Assembly (NCBI GenBank): GCA_009746045.1
Contig: RPFO01000246.1
Coordinates: 2,273,269-2,337,268 of the forward strand
Source of the DNA: Mesostigma viride
Lineage: Eukaryota; Streptophyta; Mesostigmatophyceae; Mesostigmatales; Mesostigmataceae
DNA length: 64,000 nt
Direction: 5' to 3'
The notes under the pieces were generated by a model. The model had not been told where the DNA came from. It was given only the letters and a program-made list of their open reading frames with translations, and searched no databases. Below, piece by piece: positions 1 through 20,334 of the stretch (the stretch's first letter is position 1; each line of letters begins with the position of its first letter). The translations under genes were made by a program, and so were the position numbers.

Positions 1-115
1 AGGGCCAGCAGTAGTCAAGGGCCAGCAGTAGTCAAGGGCCAGCAGTAGTCAAGGGCCAGCAGTAGTCAAGGGCCAGCAGTAGTCAAGGGCCAGCAGTAGT
101 CAAGGGCCGGCACAG
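1..115. repeat. 17-bp tandem repeat at window edge
   Basis: About 6.5 direct copies of the 17-bp unit AGGGCCAGCAGTAGTCA. The array continues left of the window, and the last copy decays at about 105-115. No gene is visible over it. Confidence 0.9.
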
Positions 116-703
116 CACAATAGGCTGGAGGGAATCGCGTCCTGTGTGAGCACCAGATTCGTGTTTCCTGGCTCCGGTGGATTATACGCTGCAGGCAATG
201 GGTGGCTGCTCCCCCGGTGTATACTGCTGCCGCACGTGATGGATGGCATGAGGTTGCAGCAGCACATGCGGCATGGCATGTGGTGGAGGGCGACAACCGA
301 TGCTGACAACTTCACCGTCTTTGCCCACGTGCCAAGCACCAGCATACATTTTTGGGACATTAGCCATGACAGGCCATGTGCTTCCGTGGTCAGGAGCGTA
401 GCATTCTTCCTGGTATGCTCACGCGGGGTACGGAGAGCACGGCCATCCCATGCCCAACCCCACTGGCTATCGATACGGTTGGTGACAACAACCCACCCGT
501 TGTCGATGTTTCTGGGGTTTCAAGAATGGTTGGCTTTTGTTTCTGTCGAACCTGCTCTTCCCCCCCCCCCCCCCAAAAAAAAAAGTCTCCCCGTATCTCT
601 TTCCCCCCTTATTCCCCCTATCTTCATCCCCCCCCTAGTCCCCTTATCTCTATCCCCCCCTATTCCCCTTATCTCTATCCCCCTCTATTCCCCCTATCTC
701 TGT
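116..703. other. Region upstream of gene 1, no supported gene
   Basis: Open frames cross this stretch but have no family resemblance. 560-703 is pyrimidine-rich (runs of C with CTAT/TATC), like the tract just before the 2,039 acceptor. A missing 5' exon of gene 1 could lie here, but none can be called. Confidence 0.5.
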
Positions 704-974
704 CCAGTGATTCGATTAAGGTTTTTGTTGCTAGTGGCGCTAGGCCACTTGTGGCGTTTTGAACTACAAAAACTTCCGTTGACTCGGCCAATGTGTGGCT
801 TTAAGCCAATTAAAATTGGGCTTGGCACGGCCACGTGTGGCGGGCTGGCTTTCCAACCATTCATTGGAAGTAGAACGGCGGGGTCAGCGCGGCGCGGCGC
901 CGTACTGGCTGAGTATACAGGGCGGGTCTCTGCCTGCCGGCCGCCCGTGTAGATTAATCCTCAGTTCGACGCAT
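704..974. repeat. 271-bp direct repeat, copy 1
   Basis: Nearly identical to 1,073-1,343 at an offset of 369 bp; I noticed one clear difference (ACTGG versus ACCGG in the GC-rich part). The copy contains three GGCCA-N-TGTGGC palindromic cores starting at 743, 786 and 829. The near-identity points to recent duplication. Confidence 0.9.
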
Positions 975-1072
975 TTTTTTTTCGGGGAAATGGGTATATT
1001 TTATTAAATTATGGACCAAAGAGGTGAGAGGGGAAATGAGTATCAGCGAATCCTAATTAAGGTGGGCACACA

Positions 1073-1343
1073 CCAGTGATTCGATTAAGGTTTTTGTTGC
1101 TAGTGGCGCTAGGCCACTTGTGGCGTTTTGAACTACAAAAACTTCCGTTGACTCGGCCAATGTGTGGCTTTAAGCCAATTAAAATTGGGCTTGGCACGGC
1201 CACGTGTGGCGGGCTGGCTTTCCAACCATTCATTGGAAGTAGAACGGCGGGGTCAGCGCGGCGCGGCGCCGTACCGGCTGAGTATACAGGGCGGGTCTCT
1301 GCCTGCCGGCCGCCCGTGTAGATTAATCCTCAGTTCGACGCAT
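1073..1343. repeat. 271-bp direct repeat, copy 2
   Basis: Second copy of 704-974. About 98 bp of unrelated sequence, including a T-run and AT-rich DNA, separates the copies. Confidence 0.9.
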
Positions 1344-1724
1344 GTTGCCGCACTTGCTCGTTTGCGTTCGTACTTTTGCGTACTTTTGCGTACCTTTTTA
1401 TATCGTTGTCGCAATGATTCGGTCCCCATTCTCGACGATGGATTCGAGGATACTGTCGTCTCTAAGACACTGCTCCGAAGACGATGATTTTGATTGGACA
1501 AGACTTTGGTCGATTCTTGTAATACAATTCTACCTAGCTCACTGCACACTGCACCGGTCTACAGTAGCTACTACTGTAGCTCACTACGGTAGTCACTGCT
1601 CAGTGCCCAGCCTGTCAAGCGGCCAGCGGGCCACTTGGCGCTACTAACATGCACTAAGCGGTATGCACTGGTGCACTTTTCTAAAGGGAGATTCGTGGCG
1701 GAACGCCGGCCGGAAGTTCGGCTG

Positions 1725-1910
1725 ACACTGCCAATTGTGGCGTAACCTGTACTAGAGTGAACTTCAGGCACGGCCACTCTGTGGCGAAACGAAACTAGAA
1801 AGTAGAACAGCACGGCCAATTTGTGGCTTCTTGGGGGCCTTGTCAAATAGGGTGGCACCGCCACATTTTACCAAAAAAAGTGCCACACCGCCACATTTGG
1901 CGGCATATCG
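1725..1910. repeat. Degenerate ~43-bp palindromic monomer array
   Basis: GCCA...TGTGGC cores start at about 1,730, 1,773, 1,815 and 1,860, with a shorter step to 1,890, so spacing is 43, 42, 45 and 30 bp. The cores match those in the 271-bp repeats while the 30-bp linkers differ. This looks like a diverged tandem array with a conserved palindromic heart. Confidence 0.7.
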
Positions 1911-2038
1911 CCACTAATCGAAACACTGTCTCTGTCCTCCCCTATTCCCCTTACCTCTATCCCCCCCTCTTCCCCTATCTCTATGCCCCCCATTCCTTTA
2001 TCTCTATGCCCCCCTATTCCCGCCCCCCCCCTCCCCAG

Positions 2039-10550
<8,512 letters not shown>

Positions 10551-10664
10551 TCGGTTGGCGGTGGCAGTGGTGAGCAGGCCATGCAGACAGGCTGGTGGGG
10601 CGGTACGGAAACTAAAGCCAGGGCGCACCACCGCATGGGGAGTCCGTGCTGACGTGTGCTCATG

Positions 10665-10669
10665 TGTAA
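10665..10669 (+). promoter_or_regulatory. Candidate TGTAA poly(A) signal for gene 1
   Basis: TGTAA lies about 115 bases past the 10,550 stop. TGTAA is the usual poly(A) signal in volvocine and related green algae. A single pentamer is weak evidence. Confidence 0.25.
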
Positions 10670-11430
10670 ACTTGAGGCTGCTCTGCTACGAGTTCGCCCA
10701 GGCCAAGAGCTGTGCCCTCGGCAAATGCAGGTCTGGCCATAGCGGGGGGGTCTACGCTCATCTACGTTGTGCTTGCATTAGGTCCTTTTTTCTGTCTCAC
10801 AGACTGACCTGCAGTTTTGCTGGATATGGTTTCCGTGGGAGGCTGCCCTCTTCTTCTCAGTGCCAACAGGGTTCAGATCTATTTGCATTTGTTAAAGTTA
10901 GTTACTGTAGTATATAGTTACTAGTACTAGATGAACTGGTTCAAGGAGTATATGTTTAGATTTATGTAGATTGCATGTTCTGCAAGAACAGTGGCAGAAG
11001 AACCGGCCGGCAAGCCCGCATGGGAAGGGCCCGCAGGAGCTTAGCATGCAGGACATGAAGGTGACTTTGACTAGAACCCCCCTTGGCATCAATTTCTCTC
11101 CAGTGTTGATTACATCCCGAGCTCGCCCACTACAGTGGAGATCAGCTCCATGGAGGAGGGCATGACCAGCAGAAAAGTTGTATCACCTATGTCTAGGCTC
11201 AAACCCATGCATTACCATAACTTGAATGCTTCATGGCCCTTGCATGCAGTCTGCTTGGAATACATGCACTGATCCTATGATAACTGCGCATAGTCATGTG
11301 TAACTTATGTGTAATAACATCATACACATACATATCCGCGGCGACATGCTGATTGTGCATGCAAGTTGCATGCATGCAACTATGCACATTGATAAGCATA
11401 CATGATTTTACAATGGTTGTCTAAAGTGCA
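10670..11430. other. 3' flank of gene 1, no gene seen
   Basis: Base composition shifts from GC-rich to AT-richer at about 10,850, marking the edge of the transposon-rich region. No supported gene. Confidence 0.5.
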
Positions 11431-11520
11431 CATGAGTAAGTACTTGTAAGTACTTGCGTGTCATGCGCATGGGCATGCCACAGAGTTCTATGCTAGTTTA
11501 ATTAGAAAAATAATTAAACG
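11430..11520 (+). mobile_element. SINE-like short repeat with AAGT start
   Basis: AAGTACTTGCGTGTCATGCG followed by a GGCATGCCAC block and AATTAGAAAAATAATTAAAC. The same ordered blocks occur, reversed, in the insertion at 34,582-34,686, and the first block recurs at 28,026-28,050. Confidence 0.5.
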
Positions 11521-11538
11521 AAAGTTACAAACATCTTA

Positions 11539-11696
11539 AGGAGACAACCAGCGCAGGCCAGAAATCGTGAGAATCCGGACCATGGACGCTCGAGCCTGTC
11601 CCCGTTTTCGAGTCGTTCAGGATGATGAATATGAATGGAGATAGAAATGTGTAGCCTTGTGCATTGAAATTATGGCTGGCTTACGTGTAGAGCGAC
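11539..11696. repeat. Dispersed ~160-bp repeat, copy 1
   Basis: Starts AGGAGACAACCAGCGCAGGC and ends GGCTGGCTTACGTGTAGAGC. It matches 18,851-19,046 with small indels. Type unknown. Confidence 0.75.
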
Positions 11697-11699
11697 TAG

Positions 11700-12233
11700 A
11701 TGACCTAGACGGTGGGGCCGGAAACAGCTTGCTTGATCATGGCGTGCATGTGTTGCGAGCCTAACTGGCCGGGAGTGTCTAGTGGTGAGCACCATTGCTG
11801 TGATCGCTCTCCCACCATTTACGAGGAAATACCCGCAAATGGAAAACCACTGAAAAGGTCTAGCTAGTCAGTCATTACGAACTAGCAATGCCATGTGTTT
11901 CCAAACGTCCAAGGACTGAACACGGTGCAAAGGCAAAAATCCTGATGACAGAACTTTCAAATGTGCGGCGGGAGCCAAAAGCCCGCATATGCAAGAAAAC
12001 ATCGCGTTGCTGCATGCAGCGACGCAACGGTGTGGACGATGAATCCAGTGCCAAGCTCGAAACGGCCGCAAAGGAGATCTGGCATCATAGGGTCCAGATG
12101 TGCGGATATACTACGCGATCCAGCCGGTCCACGGGCCGTGTTGTAGAGCTTGTGCCAAGGGGCAGCACCGAACAGATGTGGGTGACATTGCAAAAGTCAC
12201 CGGACTTGATCGACGGAGCATAATATATCTCGG
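11700..12233. other. Gap with no supported feature
   Basis: Mixed-composition DNA between a dispersed repeat and the RT remnant. Short open frames on both strands show no family resemblance. Confidence 0.5.
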
Positions 12234-12780
12234 TCATAGTCTTTGACCAACAAACGATGCAAGAACGTTCAACACGCAAGAGTCGTGATGAAATCGACAC
12301 GATCTAGAACAACGACGCGAAAAAATGATGCAACTGACTAAGAACAACACCATATTTTGCTGTGTGGGAAAGGAGACTGTGAATATCGGGGAAGCGTACA
12401 AAGCCCCAGACTTTAAAGGAATTTGCTGATATTCCCCCCTAACCTTGCGCTTATCATAGACAGCCGTACGCCAGCCCTTCTTGTTATGGGTAATGTTAAG
12501 ATCGAGGTAATTGCAACTAGTATCCTCTGGCGCGAGCTTTGATGTGAGGGACGCTTGCGGGTAGATGCCATGCAGACCAGCTGTGATGTACAAATGGGTT
12601 GCGAAATCAGGGTTGTCGAGAGAGATCAGACATCATCCGTGTATATCGACATGTGTGGATAAAACGCCTGATGAGAACATCATTCAAGGCAATGGAATTC
12701 TCCATGCACGCAAGCTCATATATAAGTGTATAGATAGAGGTATCAAAATGGCATTGCAGAATTTGCGCAGTGATTTTGAT
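12234..12780 (-). pseudogene. Reverse transcriptase fragment, Penelope-like type
   Basis: Read on the minus strand, a YTDDV core (about 12,645) is followed, after a stop and a frame change, by HGIYPQASLTSKL, then NYLDLNI, then VYDKRKV (about 12,590 to 12,440). A YxDD box, then GIYP, then YLDL-I, then YDKR is the order seen in RTs of Penelope-like and related elements after the catalytic motif. The frame is broken at least once near the YTDD box, so this is a dead fragment. Upstream sequence to about 13,200 may hold more of it but is too decayed to align by eye. Confidence 0.55.
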
Positions 12781-13199
12781 AGCAGCGCATTTGCACCTCT
12801 TTGGCACACGTGCGCTGGACCCACGCGGCCGCGAAACTTGGTGCCTTTGGCAAAAAGGTCTACAAGCGTGTGGCCTAGTGCGGCTCGGCAGGATGCTGAG
12901 GTCAGCGGTCATGACGTGCTGTTTCAAGGTGGGATGACGTACTGTGATCAAGGTACTTGAAATCATTGTTATTAATTGGCAGGGGCAGGGCCCTGCCAAG
13001 ATGGTGGCCAGCTCGGTGCGCGTTGATCGACTGCGTTGTACGTATCGCGGCTGACCTTCGCGTTGCTGAAAACCGCCATTTGTCCAAGGTGGGAGAGTAA
13101 TGCCAGGCGGCAAATTGGGCCGTGCCGAAAGTGTTGCGCACCACGAGCGGCATAGCAGCCTGCACTTGCGGCCAATGCAGAATGTGGGGCACTCAGCTC

Positions 13200-14220
13200 A
13201 TCCATAGCAGCATGAATGAACGGGTGAGATCAGTAAACGACGCGTACGCAGTCAGCAGTGCATCTGCATTCCCATTGACACGGTGCTGGATGATCAATAC
13301 GTGAGAGAAGGCCACACAGACTAGTGGCATGGGAGCGGGGGACTTGCAGATCAGCTGCATCAGGGGAGCACGACCCGACGGCAATGCGTAAGCTGGTATA
13401 AGCTTCTTCAAGCTGCATGCACGCTTCGAGATCGATAGGATGCATGAAAGTTGCCGCATTGCATAAGCCGAGACATATGTGACGTAGGCAGCCACTGCTC
13501 CGGGAGACTGGTGGAGTGAAGGGAAGGAGCGGGGGACTGTCACATGTGTGGAAGGTGGAGGGGCCGGCATGGGCGACGGTGTGGGGATATTATATGGGCG
13601 ATATGGGTGGAGCTAGATTATGCTTCAGACACCAGGCGCCACGGATGAACATAAGAGGGGGGGGGACGGGGGGGAGGCGGGCGGCGGCGAGACCGAGCTA
13701 TAATGAAGCTCTTGCCTTCAATGCAAAAACCGTGGTGCAGAAATGCATGTAACATATTCGTTTCCAAAAAGTTTCCCGATGCCCTGCGGCTTTGCGAAAA
13801 GCTGTGCTGGTAAAGGTGCCGGGGACTGTTCTGAAGGGTACGCCAGTCCCACCACCCGCCAGTCCCACGAACCGTATTGGGCCGGTCATGGCGCCATGTA
13901 GCGGGGCACAACACCTTGAAATGGCCTTTTTTTTACATAAATTATGGCCCATGGCAAGTTTATGGACAGATTGACCTAGGATTGGATCCCACCACTCCCC
14001 GGGATGTGTCTGGCTAGTGGTGGAGTAGTTGAGTCAAAATGTTAAGTTTACATGGTACTCCCTGCTTAAGTTAACTCCAGATCCAAGGCCAAAACTGGCC
14101 ACCTAAACCACTTGCACTTGCATAGAAACAATAGTTGACATCAGATTATGCTGTAACTTTGCAGTGGTGATGAATAATAGTTGTTCTGACCTTGTACAAA
14201 GTTCTACGCCATTTGGAGCC
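13200..14220. other. Transposon-region DNA without a called gene
   Basis: Contains a G-rich run at 13,655-13,690 and overlapping short open frames. Nothing recognisable. Confidence 0.45.
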
Positions 14221-14228
14221 CTAGTTGG

Positions 14229-14264
14229 TGACAAATGCTAGCAAACTTTTGCTAGCATTTGTCA
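14229..14264. repeat. Perfect 17-bp inverted repeat, 2-nt loop
   Basis: TGACAAATGCTAGCAAA, then CT, then its exact reverse complement. A second hairpin with one mismatch lies at about 14,401-14,426 (GGTGACA...TGTCACC). They may belong to a MITE-like family or be transcribed hairpins. Confidence 0.8.
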
Positions 14265-14849
14265 TTAATGGCCATTTTAAATCAATATTTAACCCAAATA
14301 ATGTCAGAATGCCACCAAAACTTATTGCCATCATGCCAGCACCTGACGAATGGTCTCAACAAGTCATGAGCAAAAATTCAGATCATGCAGAGCCCAAAAT
14401 GGTGACATTTGCCAGCAATTGTCACCATTTTTTGCTTTTTTACTCATAATTTTAACAACATTAACCACCAAAACACGCTCCAAGCTGGGGCACATCATTT
14501 AAATCTTTGCAGGCAACTCAAGAATGACTAGTACAAACAGTGTGCAAAAACTTGGTGCATGTGAATGCCTGAGTGGTGACCATTGCTAGCAGAATCCATC
14601 ATGTAAGGTAGGCATTGCCAGTATGCCACAAAGCTGTGATGTGCAGTGCATGTCCATATGTATACCCCATGACACCATGCCTCTAAACTACTTGGCACAT
14701 TGCAAAATGGGAAGGAAAGGTGAACAATACATGCCACATCACTAACACAGCCATTTGAATGCTACCAACACGCACCATGCATGATATACACTACGTGTAA
14801 TACATGTCGAGAATATGCCGAGCGAGCATATCAAGGTGCAGTGACCCCA

Positions 14850-16150
14850 ACGCTGGCACATGTCACCTGGCATCCACGTATGCTCACATGATATGGCATT
14901 GGCATATCCCATGTCTCCATCTCTTGCACTTTGTGCGCACCAAGCCACCCATGCAGTCGCCCACCCATGCAGCCACCTGGCCACCCACCCACACAACTGC
15001 TCACACACTCGCGCGCCCGTGCACCCAGACAGCCACCTGTCCTCCCACCCAGTGACCCACCCACCAAGCCAGCCGCGCACGTGCTTACCCAACTTATATA
15101 ACCATGCGTGCACCTAGGCACCCAACCACCTACCAACCCACTTGGACATCCACCCACCCACCAAGGCACCTGCGCAACCCACACACCAACTAGGTAATAA
15201 GGAGGCAATTTCCCCCATCCAATGAGCCAACCACCCAACCACCCAACCACCTAAACACCCAGCCAGCTGGCCCCATATGCACCCGTCCGGCCACCCACAG
15301 TTGACCCACCCACGCACCTACCCACTCAACCACTCACTGCCCCCACACCCTTATACCCAGTGACCCACCCACTGACCCACCCACACATGCATTTTCTCAG
15401 CCAGCACCCCGACACCTACCTCACCCCAAACCTGCACAGCCCTTCACCCGCGATAGGTGAGTCGGTCCCAACCATAAACCCATCCACGCATCCATATCTG
15501 TGCGCCCACCCGTCCATCTACCCGTCCCTTCGCCCACCCACCCACATCTAGTCATCTACACATCCACCAGCCACCAACCACCAATGGCCCACCCACCAAC
15601 CCACACACACACACACATCCCTAACCAACCAACCACCAACCCACCACCCTCAAAACCGTGCAGTTGTTTCACTCATGCATCCAACAAAACACCCACTTCA
15701 AAGTCCCCAAAGCCTATCATCACCCAGCCACCTGGCCATCTGCCAATAACCGACCGCCCTTGCACTCATCCACCATGACCAGCCAGCCAGCCACCCACCC
15801 TCTCCAACTGCCTGTGCTCCCACCTACGCAGCCAGCCATTTACCAAGGCATCCACCTATAAGCCAGCCACCTGCCATTGAACCCACCCACGCCTAGGCAT
15901 CCCTTGAAGCATCTATAGCCCAAGCCTCCCACCCAAGGCTCTCTGGGCAATCAAACAACCAAACAACCAATCACCCAGCTACACAACCACCTAACCACCT
16001 AACCACTCAACAACACAATCACCGAACCAACTAACTACCCAACACCCACACCAGCCAGGCCGATGTGCCCGCCTCGCATGCCCTCACCATTGCAACACCC
16101 CATACACGCCCCGCTCACCTAGCCAGCCACACACCCAGCCAGTCTCCTGC
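14850..16150. repeat. Degenerate CCAC/CCCA-rich satellite
   Basis: About 1.3 kb dominated by CACCCA, AACCACC and CAGCCA words. It has no strict period and reads open as Pro/Thr/His-rich nonsense in several frames. Probably a decayed tetranucleotide array. Confidence 0.7.
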
Positions 16151-17316
16151 TCAACTCACGCATGAAGGCAACATCAGCCATGCATGGCCTCACCTTGCAC
16201 CACTAGCAGCTGGGTAATTTGCATGAGACAGCTTCCATCTCATTGTCAGCAACTGAAAAGGCTCTTTCTTCACAGTAATGAATAAGCAACAACGTTGGAA
16301 ACGCTCTCCCACTCCTCTTTAAAACAGTCTTTAAATCAGAAAGACAAAGGCAAATCTCTGGACAAGGTGGCAATAACCACTGCACCATGCTCTTGAGAAA
16401 GTATTAACAATCCAGCTTTCTACCCTTTCAGAAGCTGCCTTGCGTTAGCAACGATTCTGGGCCCTCTGACTCGCTCACCTCGCTTAATCTGCGCTTCTTT
16501 ATGGCAGCCGGGATATGCGAAGCTTGAGCCGAGCGTGTCGTGGCGAGGTCGTCTGCCCGACTCATCACATCTCGCAACCGCACTGCCGACTAATCAAAAC
16601 GATGCCCCCCTTTGCCTTTTGTATCTGGCGTCAAAAGAACAATGAACTCGCTTGGAAAACACTGTCGCAAACAGCTCCCTACAGGCATTATAAGCAATTT
16701 TCGCAGCTTTTACCGCACTTACTGCACATCCGGAAGACCATTAGCGGCCTTAGCGCGGAACCTTGGGCACGCCATATCCTCTGGTGGCTTACTGCCGCAG
16801 TATAGGAAGGTCGGGCATAGCCTAAAGAGCTGATTATCTGACGACAAAGATATGCATTGCATGAAGCAAGAAACAGACGGATTTCGCACCCCCATATTTA
16901 TTCACGTCCATGCCGGACAATTAAAAGCGAAACTCAAAAAACGAAAAAACTAACGCTTTCGGGAATATTATAACGAACAAGCTGAGCTATCGTGCCGGGA
17001 TTTTCGTATCCTCATGTGACCAAGACTTTGAGACACGCACCACCGAGAAATCCGGTTTTCGCGAAAAACTGGTCCGCTGTGAAAAAAACTTTTTGTCCCG
17101 TTCAATGCCCGCGTCGCAATCACAGCGTATATAAGTCCAAAATTATTCCATGGATTAACCGTGATGTAAGCTTCGTTTTGACACCTCGAGCGGCTGCAAT
17201 GACGCAAGTTTCAGGACGCTAGCTCATGCTCGACCGCCACCGTCGGGTGTTTTCGTCGTTTTCGCCTCTCGCGTGGCGGGAAAAATCTAGATCTCGGACG
17301 AATTCCGGACAATAAT
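16151..17316. other. Gap with no supported gene
   Basis: AT-richer, with several open frames of 60-95 codons on both strands. None has a motif I recognise. Confidence 0.45.
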
Positions 17317-17640
17317 TTATGTAAAAATTTGGCGGGGCTCGCGGTGTTGTGGGTGTCGTCGTTGGCTGGGCATGCAGGGCGGCCAATATGAATTAGGCGG
17401 CGTGCCGCCCGGACATGTCATCCTGCCATGAAAACGCGTCCAGGCATCCCGTTGCGTCTGGCCGACGTAGATTGATACGTTGAGGGTACATGTGGTTGTA
17501 AATGGCATAAATGACGTGACTGGTGCTTTCGGGGTGTGCATCATTGGGCGAGTGGAGTTGGCCCGACCGGTATAAGCGACAAATGCTTGCGCCGCTGACA
17601 CGTAAGCGCCGGAGGCGACGTAGAGTATGGTCATCCTTGC
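17317..17640 (-). pseudogene. GIY-YIG endonuclease fragment, retroelement type
   Basis: On the minus strand HVIYAIYNHMYPQ is followed, after one frame shift, by IYVGQTQRDAWTRFHGRM. This matches the GIY-YIG core: the first motif as VIY, the second as YVG, then the conserved Q-T and R positions. Penelope-like retroelements carry such a nuclease, on the N-terminal side in the Chlamys and Naiad groups. The frame shift (about 17,480) and lack of an intact frame make it a remnant. A decayed homing or repair nuclease is the other option. Confidence 0.6.
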
Positions 17641-17759
17641 AGTGATGGTTGTGGCGCATGCTGATGCGACAACGCGTCAGCCATTCCTCTGGGGAGAAAC
17701 GATAGGGGAACTGCATGCCGAGAAATAACAGTGTACTTCCGGTAATGAATGCCACTTGA

Positions 17760-18850
17760 TTGCCGTATTCTGTGGAGGGTAAGAGCGTGCCAGAAAGGCA
17801 TAATAAGGTGTTTCATGTTGATTCAGATGCACTGCATGAGAGCTAAGACATCAAACAGAACCAGAGCGGAGCATATTGAGGTATAAAGTCAAAATTCACT
17901 GCTGCGTAACACCCGTTACGCGATATCGCGGCCGGTGGTCCATGATGCATCTCCCCGCGCGGGGCAGGAATCATGTGGCTAACAAGTCACAGCTGAAAGG
18001 ACTCGGAACATGTGTATTCCCGGTGGGGGGGCCTGCCCATTGTCATACTTGACACCTCTTTCCTGTATATGAAACGAAAAGATTCCCCTTCTTCATGTTC
18101 CAGATTATAGTCACTGTGCTCCTGACTTTGTGTTTTTTTGGCTTTTGTAAAGAGATAATAATTGGGAGGGTATAAACAAAAGCAAAGGCTGATATTGCCA
18201 TGTGTGGGGGCCTATCCTTGGTTAGTCTCTCAAGTGCCCACAGAAAAACACGAGAGTACTAGCACACACAGCGCGCAGCCCAGCCTAGCTCCCTCAGTAA
18301 GAGAAAAAGAAACATGACAAGAACATCAAAACAAACAAGAACAAAAACAAACACAGATGCTGCGTGGTGCAATATCAGTGTGAGCGGAATGATGGAGGAA
18401 GGTGAGAGGGGGACATCGTATTGAGTGTGTACTGTGTAGGCCGGCATCAGTTAAGGCAGCCCCATCCCCGGGTACATTCGTGGCTTTCAAAAAACTGCCA
18501 CAACCTGCGTGGAAGAGGAAAAAATGCAGGAACGATGAGTATGTATGTATGATCCTGAAAACGAGGTTGAGGAAATGCGGAGATGAAGTGTCGGCGGCTG
18601 AAACGATTCCGATGGTGGAACTGTGGGTACGTTTTGCCGACATGACTTGGCGGTGCAGCTGACTATCTCTGTATGGTGTCATGTGTGACTGGGATTGGCG
18701 GTTCACGGCATATGCCTGCTCGCTGGCCGGACTAGCCCGACGACATATGAGCTTGGTTGCCCACGGCTGAAATCCCGGCTCTTGCCCGTCATGCAAAGGC
18801 CATGCCTCCTAGCCGAAAACGAACTATATATTCAACCAATCTAATATCCA
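17760..18850. other. Gap with no supported gene
   Basis: AT-rich stretch with A-rich patches (18,300-18,360). I see no gene or repeat structure here. Confidence 0.45.
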
Positions 18851-19046
18851 AGGAGACAACCAGCGCAGGCCAGAAATCGGGAGAATCCAGACCATCAGGT
18901 ATAGCTCGAGCCTGCCGTTATCTTGTCCGCGTTTTCGAGTCGTTCAGGATATAATGAATATGAATGGAGATGGAAACGTGTAGCCTTGTTGTGCATTCAA
19001 TGCATGATCGAAATTAAAATGGCTGGCTTACGTATATGCACGTGTA
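18851..19046. repeat. Dispersed ~160-bp repeat, copy 2
   Basis: Matches 11,539-11,696 with insertions of a few to about 20 bases. It is followed by ATCGTCTGCATCATGCCCC, a word that recurs at about 29,157 and, with one change, at about 21,768. Confidence 0.75.
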
Positions 19047-19139
19047 GAGCCAAATATCGTCTGCATCATGCCCCAGCCATAATATGATAGTCATGCACCG
19101 CTATATAACGCACGGTACACATCCAGCCATATTATAGCC

Positions 19140-19400
19140 TTAGCTTAGCCCTTGTATACAGCGGCCATGCTACGTCCTGGCTATGATCATGGATTACTTG
19201 CCCACGCTCCTTGCTATGATATGCTCACATGGATGGGTCTTATTGCACCCACAGAACTTGCCGGATCGTCTATCGTGTCCGATTGCTGCTGTGGCCGGCA
19301 TGCCTCTGCATGGCATGAAGGAGAAAGGGGGTCTCTGCCCTTTCTTCCTGTTGTTCACATTAAATATTAAAAAACATAACTGCTCCGTTGTAACATAACT
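19140..19400 (+). mobile_element. 3' UTR fragment of the L1-ORF1-like retroposon
   Basis: Shares the run from the GCTACGTCCTGGCTATGATC region through GCCTCTGCATGGCATGAAGG to the CTGCCCTTTCT block with the 3' UTR of the copy ending at 25,644. Its end differs (AAAAAACATAACTGCTCCG) and no hairpin follows, so it is a diverged or subfamily copy. Confidence 0.65.
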
Positions 19401-19549
19401 CCGTTGGGAGTACACGTATAGCACATGCATATCCCTGAGAAGGCGGCGTATGGCTTTTAATACACTCTTGGGTACTTCCTGCAAGGGTAGGGTGTAAACT
19501 ACTACACCGGCCCTGGATGCACAAAGTGCACCTGCACACCCGACCGCTA

Positions 19550-20334
19550 TTAATTAATTAATTAAACTCGTGCTCCCGGCCGTTGGGGAGTCACGGAGCA
19601 CCGAAGTGCTTTTAATCCCTGTGTGTGCACTACAGGAGAAAGGGCAGAGACCCCCAGTCTCCTTCATGCCAAAGGCATGCGGCACAGCTGCATTCGGGCG
19701 CGCTAGCTAAACCGACACGCTAACGATCCGGCAGTCTGTGGGTGCAATAAGACCCATGTGAGCATATCATAGCAAGGAGCGTGGGCAAGTAATCTGAACA
19801 TAGCCAGGGCGTAGCATGGCTGTACTAGGACTAGGCTAAGGCTATGGCTGGTTGTGTACCGTGCGTTGGCGGCACGTGACTAGGTGTGTTGGCACAGCTA
19901 GGCAAACATTCTAGGCATGGCTGCCTTAGCGGCAGTGACGCCAATGGTTACAAGCTAGGGCTATTGCTATTCTAGCCCGCTGGGGGCGTCCACATCTTGT
20001 GGTTGATCATCAGGTCCCCGCCCCTCCAGTACACCTTGGGCTTTTGGGGGTCCTGCTTATGGCGGAGGTATTCCGGCCACAGGTCGCGTCGCTGCTGTTG
20101 CTGAGCGGGGGTGAGGTCGTCATCCAGCGTCCAGGTGAGGTCGTGCAACCGCTAATTGCGACGAGAGAGGAACCGCTGCTTATCCTCGAAGGGGAGGGGA
20201 AGGTGAGTAGGACTGGTGGGGGAGCCGCCTTGTCCCGTGAGTGGGGAAGGCGGTGGCACCCACGCAGTTCTACCTCACCTACCAGGCCCACGAGGGTAAG
20301 TAAGAAGCCGACCGCTATGTATTCCAGCACCTAG
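19550..20334 (-). mobile_element. 5'-truncated L1-ORF1-like retroposon, copy A
   Basis: Minus-strand copy. The TTAA-repeat tail is at 19,550, followed inward by the terminal hairpins, the 3' UTR and the last ~110 codons of the ORF (about 19,980-20,334, with a frame break). It shares its 3' end with copies at 21,998, 25,644 and 33,478 but stops abruptly at 20,334, which is the 5'-truncation pattern of target-primed reverse transcription. Confidence 0.75.
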
